Positions 1 through 8,112 of a stretch of 47,448 nt of DNA are shown here, piece after piece. Every line of letters starts with the position of its first letter. Position 1 is the first letter of the stretch. The position numbers and the translations under genes are program-made. The notes under the pieces are model-generated. The model was not told the origin of the DNA, made no database searches, and worked only from the letters and a program-made list of their open reading frames with translations. Source of the DNA: CAWELS01 sp964468205 (GTDB taxonomy: Bacteria; Acidobacteriota; Terriglobia; Bryobacterales; Bryobacteraceae); the NCBI GenBank assembly GCA_964468205.1, contig CAYXVG010000053.1:1-47448 (forward strand), given 5' to 3'.

Positions 1-72
1 GGCGCGGCAGGACTCGAACCTGCGACCCTCGGCTTAGAAGGCCGATGCTCTATCCGGCTGAGCTACGCGCCC
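1..72 (-). tRNA. tRNA-Arg (anticodon UCU), 3' end cut by window edge
   Basis: Read on the minus strand, the segment folds into a standard cloverleaf. It has a 5' acceptor strand GGGCGCG, T8-A9, a D-arm starting GCTC, an anticodon stem TCGGC/GCCGA with loop CTTCTAA (anticodon TCT), and a T-arm GCAGG-TTCGAGT-CCTGC. The 3' acceptor strand lacks only its last base and the discriminator, which lie left of position 1. Anticodon UCU reads AGA and AGG arginine codons. Confidence 0.95.
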
Positions 73-258
73 GCGTCTTGTTTCATGATTCCACAAAACT
101 TATGCTGCCTGCTGCTGGACTTGGGCGGCCGCGCTGATTACGCGGCACAATCTGGCGGGGCTCCTCTGGCCGCGGCCCCGTCCGCGGGGGAGCAAGAGCC
201 GCGCCCGCGCTCATTGCGGGGCGTGAATCCATGGCGGAACTCTCCTAGACTGGTTCAT

Positions 259-1032
259 ATGCTGCTCGCTCTCGACGCCGGGAACACGAACATTACGATC
301 GGGGTGTTCCGCAACGGCCAACTCGCGCACCAGTGGCGGCTACGCACCGTCCATGACCAGACCGAAGACGAGTGGGGCATCCTCATGCGGAACCTTTTCG
401 CGCTGGCGCAGCTCGATTTCGCGGCCATTGACGGCGTTATCATTTCGAGCGTCGTGCCGCCGCTCGATCCGACGCTTGCCGCGATGGCCCGCGATTACTT
501 CCAACGCGATCCTGTCTTCGTCACCCACGAAACGGACACGGGTCTGGCGATCGCCTATGAGAATCCCAGCGAAGTGGGCGCCGACCGGCTCGTGAACAGT
601 GTGGCGGCGTACCATCATTACGGGGGGCCGTGTGTAGTCGTCGACTTCGGCACGGCCATCACCTTCGACCTGGTTTCGGCCCAGGCTGAGTACTTGGGCG
701 GTATTATTTGCGCTGGTATCGCCGTCTCCATCGGGGCCCTGTTCGCCAAGGCGGCGCGGCTGCCGATGGTGGATTTCCGCGAGCCCGAGAAGCTGATCGG
801 GACGAATACCGCGGGCAGCATGCAATCGGGATTCTTCTATGGAACGATCAGCATGGTTGACGGGCTCATCGAGCGAATACTGGGGGTATCCGGGCCGGAG
901 ACGAAGCTCGTGGCCACGGGTGGCCATGCCGGGCTCATCGTCGGCGGCTCCCGGTACTTGGAGACGGTGAACAGCGATCTTACTCTCGACGGGCTGCGGC
1001 TGATTTGGGAGCGGGTGAAGGGTCAATCGTGA
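259..1032 (+). CDS. coaX: Type III pantothenate kinase CoaX
   Basis: Phosphorylates pantothenate to 4'-phosphopantothenate, the first step of coenzyme A synthesis, in the cytoplasm. The 257-residue product is the usual CoaX length. It opens with the ASKHA phosphate-1 motif (DAGNTNITIG) and carries GADRLVNSVAAYHHY and the phosphate-2 motif VVDFGTAITFD. The frame is open back to 85, but the upstream part is low-complexity and unlike the family; starting at ATG 259 gives the standard N-terminus MLLALDAGNTN. Its stop overlaps the GTG start of the next gene (GTGA), so the two are probably translationally coupled. Confidence 0.95.
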   Translation: MLLALDAGNTNITIGVFRNGQLAHQWRLRTVHDQTEDEWGILMRNLFALAQLDFAAIDGVIISSVVPPLDPTLAAMARDYFQRDPVFVTHETDTGLAIAYENPSEVGADRLVNSVAAYHHYGGPCVVVDFGTAITFDLVSAQAEYLGGIICAGIAVSIGALFAKAARLPMVDFREPEKLIGTNTAGSMQSGFFYGTISMVDGLIERILGVSGPETKLVATGGHAGLIVGGSRYLETVNSDLTLDGLRLIWERVKGQS

Positions 1033-1733
1033 GCGGCGGCGAAGAGCGCTGGGAGCTGAACTACTTCAATTACTTCACCGAGATCGAGGAGCGCTTCCGG
1101 CAGGCGCGCGGCACCGGGCTGTTTCTGCTTTCGCCCCTGGACTGGGCGCTCATCGAGACCTGGAAGAACGCCGGGATACCGCTCGAGGCGGTACTGCGCG
1201 GCATCGACAAAGCCTTCGCCACCTGGCGCTCCCGGCAGGGCGGGAAGCGGAAGACCCGGATGATCAACTCCCTTACTTACTGCACCCAGGCGGTGGTGGA
1301 GGAGGCCGAGGCGATGGCCGGCGTCGAGCAGAAGGACGCGTCGCGGCAGGTTGAGCCGGTGTTCGAGATCGAGCAACTGCGCGAGCATCTCGAAGGCGCC
1401 GTCGAGGCCCTGCGGGCGCGCGAGGACAACTACTACACCGCGATCATCGAAGGGGTGGAGAGGGTCCTGGCCGAACTCGAGACGCACCATCAAAACGTCG
1501 AGGAACTCGAGATGCGCTTGAGCGCCATCGAGGAGAAGATGGCGAGCATCGCCCGGATTCATCAATCCGAGGAGCAGCTATTCGAGGCGCGGCGCGGCCT
1601 GGAACGCCAACTGAAGCAGTACCGCGGAAAGATGAAGGCAGAGCAGATCGCGATGCTCGAGAAGCAGTATCTTGACCGCGCGCTACTCGAATCCGCCGGC
1701 CTGCCGCGCCTGAGCCTTTTTTACATGAGGTGA
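1029..1733 (+). CDS. Conserved hypothetical protein with C-terminal coiled coil
   Basis: A 234-residue protein that I recognise only as a conserved acidobacterial hypothetical. The GTG start at 1029 overlaps the coaX stop by 4 nt, which fixes the start. Residues about 10-75 form a compact, probably helical region (SPLDWALIETWKNAGIP...) that faintly resembles the winged-helix style of replication-initiator proteins. Residues about 105-215 are rich in E, L, Q and R with heptad spacing and should form a long coiled coil. No signal peptide or membrane segment is visible. Coupling to coaX does not by itself suggest a role in CoA synthesis. Confidence 0.8.
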   Translation: MSGGEERWELNYFNYFTEIEERFRQARGTGLFLLSPLDWALIETWKNAGIPLEAVLRGIDKAFATWRSRQGGKRKTRMINSLTYCTQAVVEEAEAMAGVEQKDASRQVEPVFEIEQLREHLEGAVEALRAREDNYYTAIIEGVERVLAELETHHQNVEELEMRLSAIEEKMASIARIHQSEEQLFEARRGLERQLKQYRGKMKAEQIAMLEKQYLDRALLESAGLPRLSLFYMR

Positions 1734-1755
1734 GGCGGGACGAGGTCTTCCCAGA

Positions 1756-2544
1756 TCAGAAACCCAGGGCCGCGCACACGAGGAACACGATGGAGTATGC
1801 CACCTCCAGGTAACCGACCTGCTTGAGGACGAGGCTCCGCGCCGGCCGGGCCAAGTGCCAGAACGCCCGGAGGGTAACAGGCGCGTAGGCCGGAAGCAGG
1901 AACCAGTGCCACCAGCCGCCGGCCACCAGGGCGAGCGCCAGCGCGGCCAGCGTTGCATGGTAGGCGGCGCACTGCCAGCGGATTCGCGCCAGAGGTTCCG
2001 GCCGCTTTGCGTGCGCCGTCAACACCCGCAGCTTCACGTAGAAGACACTGCTGACGAAGTAGAGGACGCAGGCGAGCCACAGCCAAGCGGCCGTGGGCTG
2101 CCAGCTTCCGGCGCCGGTGTAGTGGGCCGCCGGCGCCGCGAGGCAAAGACCGGCGATGCCGGTGATTTCCGTTGTCATCGTGCGCTCTTCGCGCTTCGCC
2201 GCCTGGCCGCCGTTCCAGAGGAGCAATGCCGCGGTGAGGGCCGCGAGGGGCAATATTCCATAAAGTTGATCCGCGATCACCAGCGGGGCGGCCGCCGCGC
2301 CGGCCAGCGCCATGTAGCCGCTCGCCATGGCTGGGGCCGAGCCAGCCGCCTTGCCACGCGCTCGCGCCCGCCACCAGGCCAGCAGGGACTCGCGGCCGAT
2401 GAAAACGAAGGTCATCGAGAGGCCTAACAAGACCATCCGGCCCGGATGCGCCGCGGCCACGAACGCTCCCAGCAGGAACGGAATGTAGAGCATGCCCCAG
2501 GCGCCGTGTTCCTTCGGCAGCCGCAGAGTACGTTTCCAGCGCAT
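1756..2544 (-). CDS. YwiC-like family integral membrane protein
   Basis: The sequence near the start, LRLPKEHGAWGMLYIPFLLG, is the hallmark of the YwiC-like family, polytopic inner-membrane proteins of unknown function. About eight hydrophobic segments follow, with short basic loops (WWRARARGK, GQAAKREERT). I chose ATG 2544, giving MRWKRTLRLPKEHG and 262 residues. A GTG at 2595 would add 17 residues without family support and sit only 38 nt from the divergent Nramp gene. In other bacteria the family is seen near nitrate/anaerobic genes; nothing here supports that context. Confidence 0.85.
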   Translation of the reverse strand: MRWKRTLRLPKEHGAWGMLYIPFLLGAFVAAAHPGRMVLLGLSMTFVFIGRESLLAWWRARARGKAAGSAPAMASGYMALAGAAAAPLVIADQLYGILPLAALTAALLLWNGGQAAKREERTMTTEITGIAGLCLAAPAAHYTGAGSWQPTAAWLWLACVLYFVSSVFYVKLRVLTAHAKRPEPLARIRWQCAAYHATLAALALALVAGGWWHWFLLPAYAPVTLRAFWHLARPARSLVLKQVGYLEVAYSIVFLVCAALGF

Positions 2545-2633
2545 GAATCCATCATTGTAGAGAGCCGCCCGCCGCGCTTCAGTGATCCCGGTCACGAATT
2601 GAACTGCCGGCGCAAACCCGATAGAGTGTCAGA

Positions 2634-4010
2634 ATGTCCGCTACGGAACAGCCCCGGCCCACCCTCAAGAATCCCTACGCCTACGATACAGCCGAGGTGA
2701 CGGATCCGCCGCGCGGATTCTGGCCCATCCTGCGCAAGATTGGCCCGGGCATGATCCTCGCCGCCTCCATCGTGGGTTCGGGCGAACTCATCGCCACCAC
2801 GACTCTCGGCGCCGAGGTCGGCTATGTCGCTCTGTGGGTGATCCTGCTTTCCTGTTTTCTGAAGCCGGCTATTCAGGCGGAGCTGGGCCGGTACTCGATT
2901 GCCACCGGCGAAACCGGGCTCGCGGGCATGAATCACGTGCCCGGACCGCGGCGCAAGATCAACTGGATCATCTTCGGCTGGGTACTGATGATCCTCATGA
3001 CGCGATTCCAGATCGGCGCCATGTTCGGCGGAGTGTCCCAGGCGCTGACGATGGCCTTTCCAGCGGTTCCGGTATCCGTCTGGGTGCTGCTTCTGTACGG
3101 TCTCACCCTCGTGCTGCTGATCGGGGGCGGTTACGAGCGCATCGAGGGGCTGGCCATGCTGAAGGTGGGGCTGTTCACGCTACTCACTTTCATGGCGGCC
3201 GTGCTGCTGACCCGCAGCCCGGATTTCACTTGGGGCGAAATCGTTAATGGACTCCGCTTCGAGCTGCCCAGGGGCGGCCTGGCGAGCGGGATCGCGGTGT
3301 TCGGGATAACCGGCGTCGGCGCCTCCGAGCTCTTTATGTATCCCTACTGGTGCGTGGAAAAAGGTTATGCCCGCTTCACCGGCAAGTTTCAGAATACGGA
3401 GCAGTGGAAATCACGGGCGCTAGGCTGGACAAAGGTGATGCATACCGACATTCTCGCCTCGATGATCGTCTATACGGTCGCCACCATCGCCTTCTACCTC
3501 CTGGGGGCCGGCATCCTTCACAGCCGCGGGCTGGTGCCGAACGCGACCGAGATGGTACCGCGCCTCTCGAATATGTACACCGAGACGCTCGGAGGCTGGT
3601 CGGCCTACTTCTTCTACCCGGGCGCGCTGATTACCCTTTACGGCACCATCTTCGCCGCGACGGCCGCCGAGTCCCGCATCGCGGCGGACATGGTCCGGTT
3701 GATGGGCGGGTTCCGGGAGGACGACTACGAGGCCCGGGTCCGCTGGCGCAACCGGTTTGTGTGCGTCCTCGCCGGACTTGGAGCTATCTTGTTCCTGGTG
3801 TTTGAATCACCGGTGACGATGGTGAAGATCGGCGGCGTGGCCCAGGCGTTGATGCTTCCGGTCATCTCCATCGCGGCCCTCTACCTCCGCTACAAGCGGC
3901 TGCCGAAGCAGGTGATCCCCCAGCGGTGGATCACGGTGGGCCTTTGGATTGCCGCCGTCACCACCATCTGCCTAATGTTCTATTACGCCGTGCTTACAGT
4001 CGCGCGTTAG
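2634..4010 (+). CDS. Nramp-family (SLC11-like) transporter, non-canonical metal site
   Basis: A 458-residue inner-membrane protein with about 11 hydrophobic segments and the Nramp fold signature near the N-terminus (KIGPGMILAASIVGSGELIA). In canonical Mn/Fe Nramps the unwound part of helix 1 reads DPGN; here it reads GSGE. The helix-6 motif, normally MPH, is replaced by a stretch reading GVGASELFMYPY. Both substitutions hit metal-coordinating positions known from the family, so the substrate may not be Mn2+ or Fe2+. It is divergent from the YwiC-like gene and monocistronic. A terminator 158 nt downstream could serve it or the RNA candidate in between. Confidence 0.85.
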   Translation: MSATEQPRPTLKNPYAYDTAEVTDPPRGFWPILRKIGPGMILAASIVGSGELIATTTLGAEVGYVALWVILLSCFLKPAIQAELGRYSIATGETGLAGMNHVPGPRRKINWIIFGWVLMILMTRFQIGAMFGGVSQALTMAFPAVPVSVWVLLLYGLTLVLLIGGGYERIEGLAMLKVGLFTLLTFMAAVLLTRSPDFTWGEIVNGLRFELPRGGLASGIAVFGITGVGASELFMYPYWCVEKGYARFTGKFQNTEQWKSRALGWTKVMHTDILASMIVYTVATIAFYLLGAGILHSRGLVPNATEMVPRLSNMYTETLGGWSAYFFYPGALITLYGTIFAATAAESRIAADMVRLMGGFREDDYEARVRWRNRFVCVLAGLGAILFLVFESPVTMVKIGGVAQALMLPVISIAALYLRYKRLPKQVIPQRWITVGLWIAAVTTICLMFYYAVLTVAR

Positions 4011-4075
4011 CCCCGAGGTGGCAAGAGCGCAAACCGGAAACCGTGCAAGGCCGCTGCTCTTTGTCGGCAACCCCA

Positions 4076-4106
4076 TTGAAACATTGCCGCATTTCCGTGG
4101 TACATT
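4076..4106 (+). promoter_or_regulatory. Possible promoter for the intergenic RNA candidate
   Basis: TTGAAA at 4076-4081 is a good -35 match. TACATT at 4101-4106 is a partial -10 match, but the 19-nt spacing is longer than ideal. It lies just upstream of the first hairpin of the RNA candidate. The call is weak on sequence alone. Confidence 0.25.
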
Positions 4107-4111
4107 GAAGG

Positions 4112-4209
4112 CAACTAGAGCTCTCTTTGAGCTCGGCGCAGGATCTCGTCGAGAGCGAATGCGCCGGCCGGTGGACATCTTCCTCCGAGTGTCCACCGGT
4201 TTTGCTTTT
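4112..4209 (+). ncRNA. Candidate small structured RNA ending in an intrinsic terminator
   Basis: Three consecutive perfect hairpins fill the space between convergent protein genes. Hairpin 1 is GAGCTC/GAGCTC (4118-4123 with 4129-4134, 5-nt loop). Hairpin 2 is GGCGCA/TGCGCC (4135-4140 with 4160-4165), with an inner TCTC/GAGA helix (4144-4147 with 4151-4154). Hairpin 3 is a 10-bp stem (4168-4177 with 4190-4199) followed by TTTTGCTTTT. The loop of hairpin 3 (4178-4189) contains UCUUCCUCC, which can pair with Shine-Dalgarno sequences. An Hfq-like gene lies at 10.9 kb. It could instead be the structured 3' UTR of the Nramp mRNA. The 5' end is not determined. Confidence 0.45.
4168..4209 (+). terminator. 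Intrinsic terminator
   Basis: Perfect 10-bp inverted repeat CCGGTGGACA / TGTCCACCGG (4168-4177 and 4190-4199) with a 12-nt loop, immediately followed by TTTTGCTTTT. It is oriented for plus-strand transcription, ending the Nramp transcript and/or the RNA candidate. The minus-strand side lacks a U-tract, so it is not a good terminator for the FkbM gene. Confidence 0.8.
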
Positions 4210-4215
4210 CTGGGC

Positions 4216-5130
4216 CTACCAGAAGAACAGAACCACCGGACGGATGTGGTCATCAAGCGCCTCGCAGGCGCCGCACGACTGCTCGTACGCCGCATTCGCC
4301 CGCAGTACTTCCAGTGGAATTTCCGCCGGATCCGCCGGCAGGTGATAGGCGGAGACCGCGAGCTTGGGCCGCCACCTGGCGAGGGTCTTCCGGGCGCCGC
4401 GCAGGGCGTTTGTCTCGGCGCCTTCGATGTCCATCTTGATGAAATCCACGCGCTCGAGGCCAAGCTCTTCCACGAGCCGGTCAATGGTTGTGAGCGGGAC
4501 GGTGACACTGCGCTTGCGGGCTCCGGTCCCCATTACCAGGCTGGCGGCGGCCTCCGCGCCTTCGTCGACGTGCAGCTCGAGCTGGTCTTCACGGTCCCAT
4601 ACACCTTTGGGAACCAGGATGACGCGGCCGTCCGTGATCTGACGGGAGAACGACCGCCGCAGGCACTCGAGATTTTCCGGGAGCGGCTCGATCGCCACCA
4701 CCTTTCCGGCTCCCGCTTCGAGAGCGGCCCGGGTATACACCCCGACATTCGCGCCGCAGTCGAGCACGGTATCCCCCGGCCGAATTCGCACCCGCTCCGT
4801 TTCGTAGATGTTCAACTCCTGTTCGGCAAGGTTGAAGGGGAGCGTGTATTGCATCCCGTGGGGGATCCAGAAATTGCCGTGCGGAGTTTCCCAGAGTTCC
4901 AGGCCGTCCGCGGAGCGCCGCACCAGCCGGCTGCGGGAGAGGATTTGGTCCTTGGTTCGCTCGATCAGCCCCGCGTGCGTGCCGGCGTGAAGGGCCTGGC
5001 CCCACGGGCAGTGGGGGCTCCGGCCGGCGACGACAGAGAGGGTCACTTGCACCGGCTCCAGGAATCCGCCGGCGAGGAAAGCGGCGCCAACAGCCGCCGC
5101 GGCCGCGATAAACCGCCAGGCCGGGCTCAA
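4216..5130 (-). CDS. FkbM family SAM-dependent methyltransferase
   Basis: A 304-residue protein with an N-terminal hydrophobic segment (about residues 5-22), then a methyltransferase domain from about residue 90. Motif I reads VLDCGANVGVYT, followed by VVAIEPLPENLECLRR. The FkbM signature VDFIKMDIEGAE lies at about residue 225. FkbM enzymes O-methylate polyketides, sugars or glycolipids; the substrate here is unknown. It is the last gene of a minus-strand operon, and its ATG overlaps the bshB1 stop by 4 nt (ATGA). The N-terminal segment may anchor the enzyme to the membrane. Confidence 0.88.
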   Translation of the reverse strand: MSPAWRFIAAAAAVGAAFLAGGFLEPVQVTLSVVAGRSPHCPWGQALHAGTHAGLIERTKDQILSRSRLVRRSADGLELWETPHGNFWIPHGMQYTLPFNLAEQELNIYETERVRIRPGDTVLDCGANVGVYTRAALEAGAGKVVAIEPLPENLECLRRSFSRQITDGRVILVPKGVWDREDQLELHVDEGAEAAASLVMGTGARKRSVTVPLTTIDRLVEELGLERVDFIKMDIEGAETNALRGARKTLARWRPKLAVSAYHLPADPAEIPLEVLRANAAYEQSCGACEALDDHIRPVVLFFW

Positions 5131-5870
5131 AAGCTGCGCACCCCCATGGCGACGATGTCCTCGACCTGCATCGCCTCTTTCACGACAAACGGCTCGCCGT
5201 ACTTCACGCCGATCTGCTGGCCGTAGAAGCGCGCGATGGAGCCTAGCCGCTCCCGGATTTCGCTCTGTTCCGGGAACAGTTCGGTTGCCGCTCCGGTGGC
5301 GGCGTACTGGGACTCGTAACAGAACAGCGCTTCCATCCGCCGTTCGAAGTGTGGGCTGATGTCCACGATAAAGGACGGCCGGACGTCAGCGTACAGCGAC
5401 GAATAGAGCACCTTGTAGGGCCGGTGCGGCGGAACGCTTTCGTCCAGCTTTTTCAGGCCCGCGAGGAACGAAGCCTCGAAACCGAGTTCGCTGGCGCGGT
5501 AGTGGTCCGGGTGGCGGGCCTCCCAGTATGGCAGGATTACGACCCGGGGCCGCAGCCGCCGGATCCTCCCCGCGAGGCTCATCCGCGCCGCGATGTTGTT
5601 CTCCAGACGGGCATCGGGGAAGCGCATGTTGCCGCGCCAGATGAGCCGCATCGCCCGGGCCGCCGCCGCGGCCTCCTCGAGCCGCGTTTCAGGTGTGCCG
5701 CGGCTTCCCATGTCCCCGGCCGTGAGATCCAGCGCTCCGGTGCGGTAACCCTGCCCAGCCATGCGGATGAGGGTCCCCCCGCAAGTTTGCTCGATGTCGT
5801 CCGGGTGGGCGGCGATGGCGAGAATATCGAGCGCCGGCAGATCTCCGCTATCGGTATTTGGATCGTGCAT
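5127..5870 (-). CDS. bshB1: Bacillithiol biosynthesis deacetylase BshB1 (PIG-L/LmbE family)
   Basis: Zinc-dependent deacetylase of the PIG-L fold, predicted to remove the acetyl group from N-acetylglucosaminyl-malate during bacillithiol synthesis in the cytoplasm. It has the zinc motif AAHPDDIE (residues about 20-27) and the second metal motif ARHPDHYRA, plus LTAGDMGSRGTPETR, typical of BshB1. The frame is open to 6053, but ATG 5870 gives the family N-terminus and avoids overlapping the rhomboid gene. The product is 247 residues. It couples by ATGA to the FkbM gene. No bshA or bshC lies in the window, so the pathway is completed elsewhere if the assignment is right. Confidence 0.88.
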   Translation of the reverse strand: MHDPNTDSGDLPALDILAIAAHPDDIEQTCGGTLIRMAGQGYRTGALDLTAGDMGSRGTPETRLEEAAAAARAMRLIWRGNMRFPDARLENNIAARMSLAGRIRRLRPRVVILPYWEARHPDHYRASELGFEASFLAGLKKLDESVPPHRPYKVLYSSLYADVRPSFIVDISPHFERRMEALFCYESQYAATGAATELFPEQSEIRERLGSIARFYGQQIGVKYGEPFVVKEAMQVEDIVAMGVRSF

Positions 5871-5907
5871 CAACAACCACCATGTTCGCCGATTGGCGGG
5901 GCCACCG

Positions 5908-6576
5908 CTACCATCGGAGTTCGTCGTGATGGCGGTGTGGGTCGTGGGTGGGGAAGAGGCGGATGAGAATGTAGCCGGCGACGAATCCGCCGACGTGGGC
6001 GAACCATGCCGTGCCGCCTGAGCTGGCCGACGACGAGGCGATGGAGCCGACACCGTAGAAGAACTGGATAACGAACCAGTAGAGCAGTATCACGACGGCG
6101 GGCAACTCCACCGTGGTGATGAAGAAGAAGATAAAGACCAGCGTAACAATACGCGAGCGAGGGAACCTTGCCATGTAGGCGCCCATTACGCCGGCGATCG
6201 CGCCGCTGGCCCCAACGGCCGGAACCTGGGAGTCCAGGTTCAGCGCCAGGTGCGCGGCCGAGGCGAGCAATCCGCAGAGCAGGTAGAACAGCAAGTATTT
6301 CCCCTTGCCCAGAATGTCCTCGACATTGTCGCCGTAGATCCAAAGAAACCACATGTTCCCGATCAGGTGCAGCCAACCGCCGTGGAGGAACATGGAGGTG
6401 AGCATCGATGCCGGCTGGAAGCTCGCCGGAATCATTCCGTACTCGGCTACGAAGTGGTTCGCCGAGTAACGGTCGAGGGACAGCATGTAGAGGAAGACCA
6501 GGACGTTTACCGTGATCAGCGCAAAGGTGACGATGGGCGTGGAATGGCTGGGATGTGAGTCACGCAGTGGAATCAT
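5908..6576 (-). CDS. Rhomboid family intramembrane serine protease
   Basis: A 222-residue polytopic protein with the rhomboid catalytic dyad: Ser124 in GASGAIAGVMG and His194 in AHVGGFVAGY. The helix-2 motif HLIGNMWFLWIYG and a preceding HGGWLH also fit. Six core membrane segments are visible, and the tail is histidine-rich (HDPHRHHDE). I chose ATG 6576, which overlaps the stop of the PfkB gene by 4 nt (ATGA); the longer frame to 6699 lies inside that gene. It cleaves transmembrane substrates within the bilayer; the target is not predictable. Confidence 0.93.
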   Translation of the reverse strand: MIPLRDSHPSHSTPIVTFALITVNVLVFLYMLSLDRYSANHFVAEYGMIPASFQPASMLTSMFLHGGWLHLIGNMWFLWIYGDNVEDILGKGKYLLFYLLCGLLASAAHLALNLDSQVPAVGASGAIAGVMGAYMARFPRSRIVTLVFIFFFITTVELPAVVILLYWFVIQFFYGVGSIASSSASSGGTAWFAHVGGFVAGYILIRLFPTHDPHRHHDELRW

Positions 6577-7532
6577 TTCGCTGTTGTCACGCCGGCCCGA
6601 TCCGCGAATTTCCGGTCCCGGTGCCGGTCCGGCCGGCCCACCAGCCGTTTCACCTCTTCCAACGTGGCAATCCCGCCCCGGGCCCCGAGCGCCGTGCAAT
6701 TGAGCGCCGCCATTGCGTTCGAAAATTCAAGGGTATCGGCGATGCTCATGCCGCTGAGCACAGCATAGCAGAAGGCTCCGTGGAAGCAGTCTCCGGCGCC
6801 GGTGGTGTCCATGCAGTTCACCACGTAGCCGGGCGAGTAGTAGTAGCGCCCTTCCACCCTGGCGAGCGCTCCGGCGGGGCCGAGCGTCATGCACGCTACC
6901 TTCATCCCGTACTCCTCCTGGATGAGATCGAGGGCGCGAAACGGATCGTGCTCGTGGGTCCAGTTGCCCGGGAACTCCGAGCTTGCCACGAGGTAGTCGA
7001 TGTTCGGGAGCACCTTATCGAAACCCGGATAGATGGTGTCGACGTCGACAGTTACCGGGATGCCGTGCTGCCGGGCGATGCGGGCGGCGTGAGCGACGGC
7101 GGGGGTGTCGTGCCCGTCAATGTGCAGCAGGCGGGCGCAGGTGATCTGATCCGGGGTGATTTCCTCGGGGTCGATGCGCAGGCAGTCCGGGCGGCTCCAG
7201 AGGATAGTGCGCTCTCCGGTCGATTTGTCGACCATGATGTAGGCGGACTGGTTGGGGCAGTTCTCCCGCACCTGGACATGGTCGAGATTGACGCCGCAAC
7301 CCTCGAGGCTCTCGCGCTGTATCCGGCCTCGCAGGTCATCACCCACCGTCCCGATGTACTTCGCGCGTAGTCCAAGACGGGCGCAAGCCACCATGGCGCT
7401 TGCCACCTGGCCACCCGGGCTCAGAACCTCCTCGTCGAAAGGGACTTTGCCACCGTAGGGGGGGAACTTAGAGAGAAGAAGGATGGAATCGGTGGCGTTC
7501 AGGCCGACGCCGACAACATCGAATTCAGCCAT
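6573..7532 (-). CDS. PfkB/ribokinase family carbohydrate kinase
   Basis: A 319-residue cytoplasmic kinase of the ribokinase fold. The N-terminal substrate-binding signature is GGQVASAMVACARLG, and the C-terminal PfkB signature DTTGAGDCFHGAF holds the catalytic Asp and the anion hole. It ends with a basic tail (RPDRHRDRKFADR). The family phosphorylates sugars or nucleosides with ATP; the substrate is not evident. It lies 20 nt downstream of the exported methyltransferase gene and is coupled to the rhomboid gene by ATGA. Confidence 0.9.
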   Translation of the reverse strand: MAEFDVVGVGLNATDSILLLSKFPPYGGKVPFDEEVLSPGGQVASAMVACARLGLRAKYIGTVGDDLRGRIQRESLEGCGVNLDHVQVRENCPNQSAYIMVDKSTGERTILWSRPDCLRIDPEEITPDQITCARLLHIDGHDTPAVAHAARIARQHGIPVTVDVDTIYPGFDKVLPNIDYLVASSEFPGNWTHEHDPFRALDLIQEEYGMKVACMTLGPAGALARVEGRYYYSPGYVVNCMDTTGAGDCFHGAFCYAVLSGMSIADTLEFSNAMAALNCTALGARGGIATLEEVKRLVGRPDRHRDRKFADRAGVTTAK

Positions 7533-7552
7533 TCGCGGGGGTAACTCCCTCG

Positions 7553-8110
7553 CTATTTGACCACCGGAAACTCATAGACGTAGATGCTGTGAATGCGGCC
7601 ATGGACTTCCGCCTGGACCACTTTCGAGGGGTTCCATTCCCGGATTTCGAAATCGTGCGATACCACGCGCGCGCCCGGCCGGAGCGACTTCTCCAGCTTT
7701 GGACGCAGCAATTCATTGGAACTCGTGAGCAGGTAAAGCACCACTACATCCGCGGAGCTGAGATCCACCTCCCGGATATCGCCGTGGATCACCTTACACC
7801 TCTTCTCGAGTCCCTCTTCCTTGATCCGCTGGTTCGCCTGGTCAACGAGATCGGAGGAGATTTCGATTCCAACCGAGTGGGCTTTGAACTTCTTGGCCGC
7901 CGTCACCACCACTCGCCCGTCGCCGGAACCAAGATCGAACACCACTTCGTCCGGCCGCACTTGGGCGGCCTCGAGCATCCGTTCCACGATCGCTTGGGGG
8001 CTCGGGACATAGGGGGCCAGACTCTTGATATAGTCGCCGGATTGGGCCCGTCCGGGCGCGGTGGGCGCGATGACAATCAGCGCTAACAGCAGTGCTAGGA
8101 AGAACCGCAT
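7553..8110 (-). CDS. Class I SAM-dependent methyltransferase with a signal peptide
   Basis: Residues 1-23 look like a cleavable Sec signal (MRFFLALLLALIVIAP... then GRAQ). Next comes YVPSPQAIVERML and a Rossmann motif I, FDLGSGDGRVVV, then GIEISSDLVDQANQR and a weak motif II. This arrangement resembles the ATPSCKMT/FAM173-like protein-lysine methyltransferases. ATG 8110 lies 2 nt after the stop of the VWFA-like gene, so the pair is coupled; the longer frame to 8194 has no signal-peptide logic. SAM is not known in the periplasm, so either the segment is a membrane anchor with a cytoplasmic domain or the protein is non-enzymatic. Confidence 0.82.
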   Translation of the reverse strand: MRFFLALLLALIVIAPTAPGRAQSGDYIKSLAPYVPSPQAIVERMLEAAQVRPDEVVFDLGSGDGRVVVTAAKKFKAHSVGIEISSDLVDQANQRIKEEGLEKRCKVIHGDIREVDLSSADVVVLYLLTSSNELLRPKLEKSLRPGARVVSHDFEIREWNPSKVVQAEVHGRIHSIYVYEFPVVK

Positions 8111-8112
8111 AT

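Noticed and set aside
340..1026. Long minus-strand frame opposite coaX (and a similar one opposite the coiled-coil gene)
   Set aside because: Mirror of a GC-rich real gene; Arg/His/Asp-rich composition, no domain, no ribosome site.
4018..5226. 402-residue plus-strand frame opposite the FkbM gene
   Set aside because: Antisense of a clear methyltransferase with intact motifs; product is low in recognisable structure and covers the terminator and RNA candidate.
6555..7370. 271-residue plus-strand frame opposite rhomboid and PfkB
   Set aside because: Antisense shadow caused by codon bias; both opposite genes have complete catalytic motifs.
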